64,000 bases of DNA from Lysobacteraceae bacterium (GTDB taxonomy: Bacteria; Pseudomonadota; Gammaproteobacteria; Xanthomonadales; Rhodanobacteraceae): assembly GCA_004143945.1 (NCBI GenBank), contig SEHB01000001.1:248001-312000 (forward strand), in the 5' to 3' direction. Below are positions 1-8,278 of this stretch, one piece after another (position 1 is the first letter of the stretch; each line of letters starts with the position of its first letter). The notes below the pieces were generated by a model. The model searched no databases, was not told where the DNA came from, and was given only the letters and a program-made list of their open reading frames with translations. Made by a program: the position numbers and the translations under genes.

Positions 1-853
1 CCTTCGCGCCGGCAGCGCTTTCGCAATAGGCCTTGAAGCTCGCAAGGTAGCCGATCGGCGCGTCGAGCCAGACGTAGAAGAACTTGCCGGGCGCGTCGGG
101 GATCGCGAAACCGAAGTAGGGCGCGTCGCGCGAGATGTCCCAGTCGCGCAGTCCGCCATCGGCGTCGAGCCACTCGCGCAGCTTCGCCGCGACCGAGGCG
201 TGCATGACCGGATCCCCGCCGGTGAGCCCGCCCGCGAACCACTCGCGCAGCATCGCGGCGAAGTCGCCGACCTGGAAGAAGAAGTGCTCGGACTCGCGCA
301 GCTCGGGCGTCGCGCCCGAGAGCACCGAACGCGGGTCGCGCAGGTCGGTCGGTGCATAGGTCGCGCCGCAGTTCTCGCAGTTGTCGCCGTACTGGTCCGG
401 CGTGCCGCAACGCGGGCAGGTGCCTTTCACGTAGCGATCGGGCAGGAACATCCCGCGCTCGGGGTCGTAGAGTTGCCGGATCGAGCGTGCAGCGACATGC
501 CCGCCGGCCTTCAGCCGCGCATAGACATGCTCGGCGAGCTCGCGGTTTTCGTTCGAGTGGGTCGAGTGGTACCAGTCGTGCGCGACGCCGAACGCGGCGA
601 AATCGCGCTCATGCTCCCGCTGGATGCCGCGGATGAACGCCTCCGGCTGGATGCCGGCCTTCTCGGCGGCGAGCATGATCGGCGTGCCGTGCGCATCGTC
701 CGCAGCGACGAAATGCACGACGTCGCCGGCCATGCGCCGCGCGCGCACCCAGATGTCGCACTGGATGTAGCCCAGCAGGTGCCCGATGTGCAGCGGGCCA
801 TTCGCGTAGGGCAGGGCGTGGGTGACGAGGAGGGTCTTGCTCGGCGCACTCAT
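1..853 (-). CDS. metG: Methionyl-tRNA synthetase, N-terminal part (runs off the window)
   Basis: Charges tRNA-Met with methionine in the cytoplasm. Reading the complement from the ATG at 853 gives a class I synthetase start ([20 protein letters not shown]) followed by the HIGH signature L-H-I-G-H at residues 21-25. Further on lies a zinc knuckle with two Cys pairs, CPRC and CENC, in the connective region, as in MetG1-type enzymes. The KMSKS loop, anticodon-binding domain and any C-terminal dimerisation domain lie beyond base 1. The frame stays open to the window edge, so this is truncated by the window and not broken. The next gene upstream on this strand is the DUF2147 gene, separated by a repeat-bearing gap of about 125 bases. 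Confidence 0.95.
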   Translation of the reverse strand, partial: MSAPSKTLLVTHALPYANGPLHIGHLLGYIQCDIWVRARRMAGDVVHFVAADDAHGTPIMLAAEKAGIQPEAFIRGIQREHERDFAAFGVAHDWYHSTHSNENRELAEHVYARLKAGGHVAARSIRQLYDPERGMFLPDRYVKGTCPRCGTPDQYGDNCENCGATYAPTDLRDPRSVLSGATPELRESEHFFFQVGDFAAMLREWFAGGLTGGDPVMHASVAAKLREWLDADGGLRDWDISRDAPYFGFAIPDAPGKFFYVWLDAPIGYLASFKAYCESAAGAK

Positions 854-894
854 GCGTCGCGACTTCCGCTTTGCTGCTGCAAAGCGGAATTATT

Positions 895-990
895 GCATGA
901 GGGGCGAGTGGCGAGTGGCGAGGACTGGGAACGAGGGACGTTTGTTTCCACTCATCCCTCATCCCTCACCCCTCGCTCTCAGCTCTTCCT
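895..990. repeat. Heptamer-periodic inverted repeat
   Basis: The left part is a purine-rich run of GGCGAGT-like heptamers. The right part is a pyrimidine-rich run of CCCTCAT/CCCTCAC heptamers that is its approximate reverse complement. The two halves could fold into a long imperfect hairpin. The right end overlaps the last codons of the DUF2147 gene. The same architecture with a different heptamer occurs at 2622-2735. No terminal T tract is present, so this is not a standard terminator. Confidence 0.6.
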
Positions 991-1422
991 CACCCACGTC
1001 TGCGTGCGGCCGAGCAGCGAGAAGCCCTTGAAGCCGCGCACCTCGAGCTTCTGGCCGCCGTCGATCGGGGTCATGATGCAGCCGTAGACCTTGCCGGTCT
1101 TCGGGTCGAGGATCTTGCCGCCTTCCCACTTGTCGCCGTCCTGCTTCATGCCCCAGACGATCGTCATGCCGGTGACCGGCTGGTCCTTGCGTTCGCCGTC
1201 GCAGGCCTTGCAGATCGGGTTGGGGCCCTGGTCCGATTGCAGGACCTCAGTGACCTTGCCCGTGAGTTCACCGTTGTTCTCGCTGATCTCGACCACCGAC
1301 TTAGGCTTGCCGGTCGCGTCGTCGATCGTGGTCCAGGTGCCGACCGGCGAGCCTTCGGCGAAGACCGGCGCGGCGAACACGAATGCGAAGGCGAACAGGG
1401 CGGCTTGGCAACGAGCGATCAT
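979..1422 (-). CDS. DUF2147 family secreted protein
   Basis: A 147-residue protein with a clear signal peptide (about residues 1-22, ending near APVFA) followed by a small beta-rich domain. The start GTWTTIDDATGKPKSVVEI and the end GRTQTWVRK match the DUF2147 family. These are lipocalin-like exported proteins of unknown role. I chose the ATG at 1422 because GGGAG sits at the right distance upstream and the signal peptide follows at once; longer in-frame starts give no sensible N-terminus. Two Cys residues in NPICKAC could form a CxxC pair or a disulfide. Exact function is unknown. Confidence 0.85.
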   Translation of the reverse strand: MIARCQAALFAFAFVFAAPVFAEGSPVGTWTTIDDATGKPKSVVEISENNGELTGKVTEVLQSDQGPNPICKACDGERKDQPVTGMTIVWGMKQDGDKWEGGKILDPKTGKVYGCIMTPIDGGQKLEVRGFKGFSLLGRTQTWVRKS

Positions 1423-1532
1423 GGCGCGGACTCCCGGGTTGGAACGTGCACGTTGCCAACCGGCCCTGCCATCGTCAAGGCGCGCTGCAACGTGCATGGC
1501 ATAATGGCGGCTTGTCCTCGACACCCCCCGCA

Positions 1533-2624
1533 ATGAACCCATCCCTCGAAGCGCGCGCTCGCGAGATCCTCGCCGGCGTGATCGACCCTCATACCGGCAA
1601 GGACCTCGTGTCCGGCGGTGCCCTGCGCGGCGTCGGCGTGTCCGGCGGCGACGTGTCGGTCGACATCGTGCTCGGCTACCCCGCGTTGTCGGTGCAGGCA
1701 GGCATCGCGGACGCCGCGAGGCGTGCGCTCGAAGCGGATCCTGCGATCGGGCACGCGGCGGTGGGTGTTTCGTTCCGCGTGGTTCCGCACGAGGTGCAGC
1801 AGGGCCTGACGCCGCTCCCGGGCGTCAAGAACGTGATCGCGGTCGCGTCGGGCAAGGGCGGCGTGGGCAAGTCGACCGTCGCCGCCAACCTCGCGCTCGC
1901 GCTGCAGGCCGAAGGCGCGAGCGTCGGCGTGCTCGACGCGGACATCTACGGGCCCAGCCAGGTGCGCATGCTCGGCCTCGAGGGCAAACCCGACACGAAG
2001 GACGGCAAGCGCATCGAGCCCAAGCGCAACCACGGGCTGCAGGCGATGTCGATCGGGCTGATGGTCGAGGAAGACACCGCGATGATCTGGCGCGGGCCGA
2101 TGGCGACGCAGGCGCTGCAGCAGCTGCTCGGCGAGACCAACTGGAGCGAACTCGACTACCTCGTGATCGACCTGCCGCCGGGCACCGGCGACATCCAGCT
2201 CACGCTGTGCCAGCGCATCCCCGTATCCGGCGCGCTGATCGTGACAACGCCGCAGGACATCGCGCTGCTCGACGCGAAGAAGGCGCTGAAGATGTTCGAG
2301 AAGGTCAAGGTGCCCGTCCTCGGCATCGTCGAGAACATGGCGACGCATGTCTGCACGCAGTGCGGCCACGAGGAACACGTGTTCGGCGAAGGAGGCGGCG
2401 CGCGCATGGCCGCACAGTACGACGTGCCGCTGCTCGGCAGCCTGCCGCTCGACATCCGCATCCGCGAACAGGCCGACGCAGGCACGCCGACCGTCGCCGC
2501 GATGCCCGGCTCCGACCTCGCCGCGCGCTACCGCGAGATCGCCCGCAACGCCGCCGCCCGCCTCGCCCTGCGCGCGCGCAACAAGGCATTCGGAATGCCG
2601 AAGATCGTGGTGCAGGATACGTGA
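1533..2624 (+). CDS. apbC: Iron-sulfur cluster carrier protein ApbC/Mrp
   Basis: A 363-residue P-loop ATPase of the Mrp/NBP35 family that carries and delivers [4Fe-4S] clusters to apoproteins in the cytoplasm. It has an N-terminal MIP18-like domain (about residues 1-90). The deviant Walker A motif GKGGVGKST follows at 107-115, then the DLPPGTGD loop. The cluster-binding pair CTQC has its cysteines at 274 and 277. The ATG at 1533 follows a CATAAT sequence about 30 bases upstream that could be a -10 element. Length is normal for the family. It is divergent from the DUF2147 gene and is followed by an inverted repeat before dcd. Confidence 0.96.
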   Translation: MNPSLEARAREILAGVIDPHTGKDLVSGGALRGVGVSGGDVSVDIVLGYPALSVQAGIADAARRALEADPAIGHAAVGVSFRVVPHEVQQGLTPLPGVKNVIAVASGKGGVGKSTVAANLALALQAEGASVGVLDADIYGPSQVRMLGLEGKPDTKDGKRIEPKRNHGLQAMSIGLMVEEDTAMIWRGPMATQALQQLLGETNWSELDYLVIDLPPGTGDIQLTLCQRIPVSGALIVTTPQDIALLDAKKALKMFEKVKVPVLGIVENMATHVCTQCGHEEHVFGEGGGARMAAQYDVPLLGSLPLDIRIREQADAGTPTVAAMPGSDLAARYREIARNAAARLALRARNKAFGMPKIVVQDT

Positions 2625-2735
2625 ATGGGGAATGGGAACGGGAATGGTGAAAAGCGCGGCGCGCGCCGCACTGCCACCGCGCCCCGGAGCCCATGCCCCG
2701 ACGCTTGAATCATTCCCCTTTCCCCATTCCCCATA
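2622..2735. repeat. Second heptamer-periodic inverted repeat
   Basis: Directly after the apbC stop is a run of GGGAATG-like units (2622-2648). Its approximate reverse complement, CATTCCC-CTTTCCC-CATTCCC-CAT, ends three bases before the dcd start. About 55 GC-rich bases lie between the arms. Together with 895-990 this suggests a family of intergenic elements with a 7-base beat and variable sequence. It fills the whole apbC-dcd gap and could fold in the read-through transcript. Confidence 0.6.
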
Positions 2736-2738
2736 GCC

Positions 2739-3305
2739 ATGACGATCAAGAGCGACAAATGGATCCGCCGCATGGCGGAACAGCACGGCATGATCGAACC
2801 GTTCGAACCGGGCCAGGTGCGAGTCTCCGGCGGTACCCGGCTGATCTCGTACGGCACCTCGAGCTACGGTTACGACGTGCGCTGCGCGGACGAGTTCAAG
2901 GTGTTCACGAACATCAACTCGACGATCGTCGACCCGAAGCATTTCGACGAGCGCAGCTTCGTCGACATCCAGTCGGACGTCTGCATCATCCCGCCGAATT
3001 CGTTCGCTCTCGCGCGCACGGTGGAGTACTTCAGGATCCCGCGCCGCGTGCTGACGATCTGCCTCGGCAAGAGCACGTATGCGCGCTGCGGCATCATCGT
3101 CAACGTGACGCCGCTGGAACCGGAGTGGGAGGGTCACGTCACGCTCGAGTTCTCGAACACGACGACGCTGCCCGCGCGGATCTATGCCAACGAAGGCGTC
3201 GCGCAGATGCTGTTCTTCGAGTCCGACGAGGAATGCGAGACCAGCTACAAGGACCGCGGCGGCAAGTACATGGGCCAGACCGGCGTCACGCTCCCGCATG
3301 CATGA
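2739..3305 (+). CDS. dcd: dCTP deaminase
   Basis: A 188-residue enzyme that deaminates dCTP to dUTP, feeding dTMP synthesis. The sequence is typical over its full length. It has the [12 protein letters not shown] motif near the N-terminus, [11 protein letters not shown] in the middle carrying the Ser-Arg residues of the active site, and [14 protein letters not shown] with the catalytic Glu. A C-terminal lid ends in the KYMGQTG segment. It starts three bases after a repeat arm, so no clean ribosome binding site is visible. apbC-dcd adjacency on the same strand suggests possible cotranscription. Confidence 0.97.
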   Translation: MTIKSDKWIRRMAEQHGMIEPFEPGQVRVSGGTRLISYGTSSYGYDVRCADEFKVFTNINSTIVDPKHFDERSFVDIQSDVCIIPPNSFALARTVEYFRIPRRVLTICLGKSTYARCGIIVNVTPLEPEWEGHVTLEFSNTTTLPARIYANEGVAQMLFFESDEECETSYKDRGGKYMGQTGVTLPHA

Positions 3306-3441
3306 GCGCGCCCGACGCGCGCGTCGCGACCGTCGCGCGCGCGTCCTTGCCCGGTCGTGAACGGCGTGCCGTCTCGAGCGTGCGGTGTCGCGGCCGGCGG
3401 TGGTAGGCTTGGCGCTTTCGGATCGGCTGGAGCAGTGCGAC

Positions 3442-3843
3442 ATGCGCAAACCATCGTTCGGGGCCTTCCTGCGCATCGGCGCGCTCGCGTTGCTCGCGAC
3501 CCTGGTGGCCGCCTGCGGCCGCGACGCGGTCCGCGCGGACCAGGTGCAGCAGGCATCGAACATCCCTGCGAGCTTCGACGTGACGCTGCTTGCGGACAAG
3601 GACAGCCAGTTCGATTTCGACGGCGCGCCGCTGACCGAGGAAGACCTCAAGAGCGCGCTGCGCTATCGCCAGGAAGAGTCGCTGCCGGTCGCGACGGTCC
3701 TGCTCAAGCGCGGCGAGAAGCAGAAGGTCAAGTCCGAGCACCTGGTCTCGCTCGCGCGCGTCGCGTTCCAGCTCAAGATCAATGCCTACGTGCAAGCCAA
3801 GGACGGAACGATTTCCGAGGTCCGCGCGCAGGTGAAGGACTGA
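3442..3843 (+). CDS. Small lipoprotein, possible ExbD-like fold
   Basis: A 133-residue protein with a hydrophobic N-terminus and lipobox LVAAC, so probably a lipoprotein processed at Cys28. The mature part has the pattern FDFDGAPLTEEDL ... VATVLLKRG ... VSLARVAFQLKINAYVQ. The next gene product has the same pattern, so the two look like diverged tandem copies. The layout (short strand, 'idG', helix, strand, helix, strand) resembles the periplasmic domain of ExbD/TolR, but that is inference. The ATG at 3442 has GGAG about 8 bases upstream. Function unknown. Confidence 0.75.
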   Translation: MRKPSFGAFLRIGALALLATLVAACGRDAVRADQVQQASNIPASFDVTLLADKDSQFDFDGAPLTEEDLKSALRYRQEESLPVATVLLKRGEKQKVKSEHLVSLARVAFQLKINAYVQAKDGTISEVRAQVKD

Positions 3844-3880
3844 CGGACGCCCGTCCGTCGGCGACATCGACAGGAGAAAC

Positions 3881-4309
3881 ATGGTGAAGACGATCTTGCG
3901 CATGGCGTTGCTCGCGCTGGTGCTCGTTGCGGCCGGCAGCGCATTCGCGCGTTCGGACGTGCGCGACGGCAATGCGATGGTCAAGCCGGTCGGCGAGGAC
4001 AAGTACTCGATCGACGGTTTCCAGATGGGCAAGGCGGAACTGTTCGGCTACGTCAGCGAACTCAAGGAAACGCAGGCGCTCACCGGCGTCGTGCTCAAGC
4101 GCGGTGGCAATGACGAACAGCGCCGCGTGATTGGCTCGATCGCACGCACGCTCCAGCTCAAGGCGTTCGAGCAGGACGGCGGCGATCTCAAGCCGATCGA
4201 CCTGCCGGCAGAGGCGCCGACGCCCGCCGCCCCGCCGATCGACCAGCAGCAGCCGGTCGACCCGCAACAGCCGGTCGAACCCGCGCCGGAGCCGACGCCC
4301 GCGCAGTGA
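3881..4309 (+). CDS. Secreted Pro-rich protein, paralogue of upstream lipoprotein
   Basis: A 142-residue exported protein with a signal peptide ending near GSAFA. The core shares the pattern of the preceding lipoprotein: YSIDGFQMGKAEL, then TGVVLKRG, then IARTLQLKAFEQDG. The C-terminus (about residues 110-142) is a Pro/Gln/Glu-rich low-complexity tail with repeated QQPV units. AGGAG lies five bases before the ATG. It sits 37 bases after the first copy and is surely in the same transcript. Unlike its neighbour it has no lipobox. Function unknown. Confidence 0.75.
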   Translation: MVKTILRMALLALVLVAAGSAFARSDVRDGNAMVKPVGEDKYSIDGFQMGKAELFGYVSELKETQALTGVVLKRGGNDEQRRVIGSIARTLQLKAFEQDGGDLKPIDLPAEAPTPAAPPIDQQQPVDPQQPVEPAPEPTPAQ

Positions 4310-4431
4310 CGAGCGTGCGCGGCCCTCGCGGCCGCGCGCCCATCAACGAGACCGCCGGGGGAGGGGCGCGGGATCGCGGCGACGCCGCGTCCGCGGGGCG
4401 GCGCGTCCAACGCCAAGGAGCCTCTCCCTCG

Positions 4432-5115
4432 ATGTCCGCAACCCGTCTCTGCTGCGCGCTGTCCGCGATCCTGGCGTGCACGCCTGTACTGGCCGCCAAT
4501 CCGCTGCGCGTGGTCGGCGAGACCTTTACGCAATGGAAGGAACGCCTGTTCGGCGAAGGACGCGCAAAGCCCGATATCGTCGAAGCTCCGGCTTCCGGAC
4601 CGGTCACGCTCGCGACCGGCGAGCCGACCCGCATCGTCGTCGACAGGCGGGCACCGGAACGCGACTTCCCGGATGGGCGCAGCCGCTACCGCGTCATCGA
4701 ATTGCCTGCGCCCGTGGATGCTGCCTCGCTGCGCGTGCAGGTGATCGCGCGCGACAATCCCGACGGCCGCGGCAACGTCGTGTTCAAGCCGCTGCTCTAC
4801 GTGCTCGGCGACGACGACGAGGTCGCATCGAAAGTGGAAGTCGCGCCGATGCACGTCGACATCCGCCCGTTCCGTCGCACGCGTCTGCTCGGGTGCGCCG
4901 AGCTCGGCAAGGTGCGCCGGTTCGCGATCGCGACGACGCCGAAGGCGGTCGGCAAGGCCTACGAAGCGAAAGCCCGCAATGCGGTGAAGGCGCCGACGCG
5001 CGGCGGCTTCTACTACTCGACCGATGCGGTCAAGCTGAGGCTTCCCTACGCGGCCACCGGTGAGGTCGTCATCGAACTGGCCGGCGATGCGGCGGAGTCC
5101 TGCGAGCGCGCGTAG
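4432..5115 (+). CDS. Secreted protein of unknown function
   Basis: A 227-residue protein with a signal peptide (residues 1-21, ending PVLAA). The mature part looks all-beta: a strand-rich block with VIELPAPVDAASLRVQVIA and VVFKPLLYVLGDDDEV, ending in LRLPYAATGEVVIELAGD. This is faintly like MalM-type periplasmic proteins, but I see no maltose genes nearby and would not transfer that name. An AAGGAG sits 11 bases before the ATG at 4432. It follows the two small secreted proteins on the same strand with a 122-base gap, and may form an envelope-protein cluster with them. Confidence 0.65.
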   Translation: MSATRLCCALSAILACTPVLAANPLRVVGETFTQWKERLFGEGRAKPDIVEAPASGPVTLATGEPTRIVVDRRAPERDFPDGRSRYRVIELPAPVDAASLRVQVIARDNPDGRGNVVFKPLLYVLGDDDEVASKVEVAPMHVDIRPFRRTRLLGCAELGKVRRFAIATTPKAVGKAYEAKARNAVKAPTRGGFYYSTDAVKLRLPYAATGEVVIELAGDAAESCERA

Positions 5116-5130
5116 CGCGCCGTGCGCGCA

Positions 5131-5808
5131 TCAATGCGTGGCGCCGCCGTGGACGTCGAGGTCGCGAGGCGTCGCGAGCGCGCATGCGATCGCAGCGCGC
5201 ACGCCCTCGACCATCGTCGCGAGCGCCATGCTCGGCTGCCCGGGACGCGACACCACCTGCGAGGGCAGCCACGGCAGGTGCACGAAACCCCCGCGCGCGC
5301 CGGGCAGGCGTGCGCCGATCGCGTGCACGAGCGCGAAGAACACCTGGTTGCAGACATAGCTGCCTGCGCTCAGCGAGAGCGCCGCGGGGATGCCGAGAGC
5401 GCGCAGGTGCGCGGTGATCGCCTTGGCTGGCAACTGCGTCGGGCACGCGTACGGCGCGCCATCGATGACCGCGGCGTCGACGGGTTGCAGGCCGTCTGCA
5501 TCCGGGATGCGCGCGTCGACGAGATTGATCGCGATGCGCTCGATGCCGATTTCGCTGCGCCCGCCGGCCTGGCCGAGTGCGATCGCGAGCAACGGGCGAT
5601 GTCGGTCGAGCAGGTCGTCGAGCAGAGGCAGCGTCGCGGCGAACGCGACCGGCAGCACCGCCCCGACGATGCGGTGCCCGGCGACGCGTTCGCCATCGAG
5701 CGCGGCGACGACGTCCTGCGAGGGGTTCACGCGCTCGCCATCGAACGGCTCGAAGCCGGTCAGCAGTACCACGGGTTCGGTCGGGTCGGTATCGCGCGCC
5801 GGCGTCAT
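5131..5808 (-). CDS. pcp: Pyrrolidone-carboxylate peptidase
   Basis: A 225-residue cysteine peptidase (family C15) that removes N-terminal pyroglutamate from peptides. It starts with the family hallmark LLTGFEPFDGERVNPS. The catalytic Glu lies in GRSEIGIERIAIN, the Cys in SAGSYVCNQVFF (residue 153) and the His in GGFVHLPWLP. It is the last gene of the pyroglutamate operon, ten bases after the DUF979 gene. In this position it would release free 5-oxoproline from peptides for the PxpABC oxoprolinase encoded upstream. Confidence 0.95.
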   Translation of the reverse strand: MTPARDTDPTEPVVLLTGFEPFDGERVNPSQDVVAALDGERVAGHRIVGAVLPVAFAATLPLLDDLLDRHRPLLAIALGQAGGRSEIGIERIAINLVDARIPDADGLQPVDAAVIDGAPYACPTQLPAKAITAHLRALGIPAALSLSAGSYVCNQVFFALVHAIGARLPGARGGFVHLPWLPSQVVSRPGQPSMALATMVEGVRAAIACALATPRDLDVHGGATH

Positions 5809-5818
5809 GCCATCGTCC

Positions 5819-6790
5819 TCAGCGGAACACCAGCAGCCACATCAGGATCACGTTGACGACCAGCAGCGCGAGCGCGGTCACCACCTGCGCGCGGATCACG
5901 CCGTACTGGTCGGGCAGTTCGAGCAGCACCGCGGGCACGATGTTGAAGTTCGCGGCCATCGGCGTCAGCAGCGTGCCGCAGTAGCCGGTCAGCATGCCGA
6001 TCGCGCCGAGCGGCGCGGGATCGGCGCCGTGCTTGAGCACCAGCAGCGGCAGGCCGATGCCGGCCATCATCACCGGGAATGCGGCGAATGCATTGCCCAT
6101 CACGACCGTGAACACCACCATGCCGAATGCGAACGCGAGCAGGCAGGCGAGGCGGCTGTCGACCGGGATCAGCGCGCCGACGAGTTCGGCGATCGCATCG
6201 CCGACGCCGGTCGCGGCGAACACGCTGCCGAGCGTCGCGAGCAGCATCGGCAGCAGCGCGGCCCAGCCCAGCGCATCGAGGAGGCGCGTGCCTTGCTGCA
6301 GCGCGAGCGGAAAGCGGCTGTGCGTCGTGCGCAATGCGATCACGATCGCGAGCGCGCAGGCGAGGCCGAGCGAGACCAGGGTGGTCTGCGCGCCATCGAT
6401 GAGTGGCGTGTCGCCCCACCGCAGGTAGCCGGCCGACAGCACGAACGCGAGCGTCAGCAGCGGAATTGCGAGCGCGGGCACGAACAGGCGGTTGCCGAAG
6501 CGCAGCGCGCGTTCGACGCGCGCCTCGATCTCGGAGGCGCCTTCGGGCGCGAGTCGCAGCCGGCCGCGGGCGGCGAGCACGCCGAGTGCGACCACCGCGA
6601 TGCCCATCGCCTGCGCGGGCCACTGCTGGTCGCGCGCATTCGCGGCGAGCACGGTTTCGCCGAACAGGAACGGCGTCGCGAGGAGCGCCCAGAACGCGCC
6701 GCCCGACCAGCGCCGCCCGCGCAGGTTGATCGCGGCCGCGACCAGCAGGAAGGCGCCGACGAGCCAGTAGACGTGCTCAATCCGCAACAT
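5819..6790 (-). CDS. DUF979 family membrane protein
   Basis: A 323-residue integral membrane protein with about nine or ten hydrophobic segments. It matches DUF979, which is regularly found next to DUF969 and the 5-oxoprolinase genes. Conserved-looking stretches are VMGNAFAAFPVMMAGIGLP and GYCGTLLTPMAANFN. The ATG at 6790 is chosen because GGAG lies ten bases upstream and the product starts cleanly before the first membrane segment. It overlaps the end of the DUF969 gene by 14 bases. Context suggests a two-part transporter for 5-oxoproline or pyroglutamyl peptides; this is inference. Confidence 0.88.
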   Translation of the reverse strand: MLRIEHVYWLVGAFLLVAAAINLRGRRWSGGAFWALLATPFLFGETVLAANARDQQWPAQAMGIAVVALGVLAARGRLRLAPEGASEIEARVERALRFGNRLFVPALAIPLLTLAFVLSAGYLRWGDTPLIDGAQTTLVSLGLACALAIVIALRTTHSRFPLALQQGTRLLDALGWAALLPMLLATLGSVFAATGVGDAIAELVGALIPVDSRLACLLAFAFGMVVFTVVMGNAFAAFPVMMAGIGLPLLVLKHGADPAPLGAIGMLTGYCGTLLTPMAANFNIVPAVLLELPDQYGVIRAQVVTALALLVVNVILMWLLVFR

Positions 6791-7484
6791 CGACGTGCGC
6801 TCCATCGCGTGGCGCCGCGGTGCGTCGCGCGAGCCGGCGGCCGACCCATGCGATGCGCAGTGCATGGATCGCGAATGCCGCGATCGCGGTCGGCAATGCC
6901 CACAGCGCGATCTCGAGTGGTTCGAGCAGGATGCCTTGGCGCTCGTACAGGCCCTGGATCAGCAGCACCGCGCCGAATGCGAGGAACACGTCTTCACCGA
7001 AGAAGCGCCCGACGTTGTCGGTGGCGGCTGCGAGCGCGCGCACCTCGTCGCGCTGCGCCGGCGCCAGCGGGCCGCCCTCGCGCGCTGCGGCCGCCTCGCT
7101 CATCGGTGCGAGCAGCGGCCGCACGGTCTGCGCGTGTCCGGCGAGGTCGATGAGCCCGAACATCGACAACAGCTGGCGCAGTCCGAGGTAGGACACCAGC
7201 AGGCGCGCGAGGGTCAGGCTGCGGAAGCCCGCGATCCAGGCTTGCGCGCGCTCTCGCAAGCCGTGGTGCTCGAGCAATCCGATCACCGGCAGGGTCAGCA
7301 CGAACAGCAACAGTGCGCGATTGCTCACGAACGATGTGCCGAGCAGTGCGAGCAGTTCGTCGAGGCGCATGCCGGCCGCGACGCCGCTCACGAGGCCGGC
7401 GGCGACGACGACGAGCGCGGGATTGCGGCGCAGTACGAAGCCCGCGACCACCACGGCCACGCCGAGCAGCGGCCAGTCGCTCAT
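6777..7484 (-). CDS. DUF969 family membrane protein
   Basis: A 235-residue membrane protein with about six hydrophobic segments and the hallmark GLIDLAGHAQTVRPLLAPM of DUF969. It overlaps the pxpA stop by four bases and the DUF979 start by 14, so translation is probably coupled on both sides. DUF969 and DUF979 occur as a fixed pair and probably act as one permease. Given the flanking oxoprolinase subunits and pyroglutamyl peptidase, the substrate is likely 5-oxoproline, but nothing in the sequence itself names it. Confidence 0.88.
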   Translation of the reverse strand: MSDWPLLGVAVVVAGFVLRRNPALVVVAAGLVSGVAAGMRLDELLALLGTSFVSNRALLLFVLTLPVIGLLEHHGLRERAQAWIAGFRSLTLARLLVSYLGLRQLLSMFGLIDLAGHAQTVRPLLAPMSEAAAAREGGPLAPAQRDEVRALAAATDNVGRFFGEDVFLAFGAVLLIQGLYERQGILLEPLEIALWALPTAIAAFAIHALRIAWVGRRLARRTAAPRDGAHVDVAD

Positions 7485-8278
7485 GCGCGCATGCCCGGCG
7501 CCGCGATCGCGATGCCCGCGTGTGCGAGCGCCTCGCGCAGTCGACGCGCACGCGAAGGCGCATCCGCATGGTCGCCGTGCACGCAGAGGGTATCGGCGCG
7601 CAGTCGCAGCCGGGTTCCGTCATCCGCGTCGATCGCATCGCCACTCGCGATCGCGACCGCCTGCGCGATCGCGTCATCGACATCGTCGATGACCGCGCCG
7701 GTTTCGCTGCGGGGAACCAGGCTGCCGTCGCGCCGGTAGCGCCGGTCCGCGAATGCCTCGTGCGCGACGCCAAGGCCGCAACGCTCGCCCGCGCGCGGTA
7801 GTTCGCTGCCCGCGAGGCCGACCAGCACCAGCATCGGATCGCAGTCGTGCACCGCCGACGCGATCGCACGCGCGAGCGCGGCGTCGGCCGCGGCCATCGC
7901 GTAGAGCGCGCCGTGCGGCTTCACGTGCCTGAGGAAGGTGCCGGCCGCGCGCGCGAACGCGTTCAGCGCGCCGATCTGATACAGCGTCATCGCGTACGCC
8001 TCGTCGACGCTGATGCGCATCTCGCGCCGGCCGAAACCCTGCAGGTCGGGCAACGCGACATGCGCGCCGATCGCGACGCCGGCCGCGCGGGCGAGTTCGA
8101 CCGCGCGCCGCATCGTCGCGGGATCGCCCGCGTGGAAGCCGCAGGCGATGTTGGCCGAGCTGATGTGCGGCATCACGTCCGCGTCGGCGCCCATGCGCCA
8201 CGCGCCGAACGATTCGCCGAGGTCGCAGTTGAGGTCGATCGTGCGCGCTGCGCGCGCGGGCAGGGAGGCGTCAGTCAT
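7481..8278 (-). CDS. pxpA: 5-oxoprolinase subunit A (LamB/YcsF family)
   Basis: A 265-residue cytoplasmic subunit of the ATP-dependent 5-oxoprolinase, which opens 5-oxoproline to glutamate. The family pattern is unmistakable: IDLNCDLGESFG at the start, SSANIACGFHAGDP, GAHVALPDLQGFGRREM, FLRHVKPHGALY, and LCVHGDHADA near the C-terminus. I use the ATG at 8278, which overlaps the pxpC stop by eight bases; a TTG two codons earlier is less likely. It lies between pxpC and the DUF969 gene. Confidence 0.96.
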   Translation of the reverse strand: MTDASLPARAARTIDLNCDLGESFGAWRMGADADVMPHISSANIACGFHAGDPATMRRAVELARAAGVAIGAHVALPDLQGFGRREMRISVDEAYAMTLYQIGALNAFARAAGTFLRHVKPHGALYAMAAADAALARAIASAVHDCDPMLVLVGLAGSELPRAGERCGLGVAHEAFADRRYRRDGSLVPRSETGAVIDDVDDAIAQAVAIASGDAIDADDGTRLRLRADTLCVHGDHADAPSRARRLREALAHAGIAIAAPGMRA

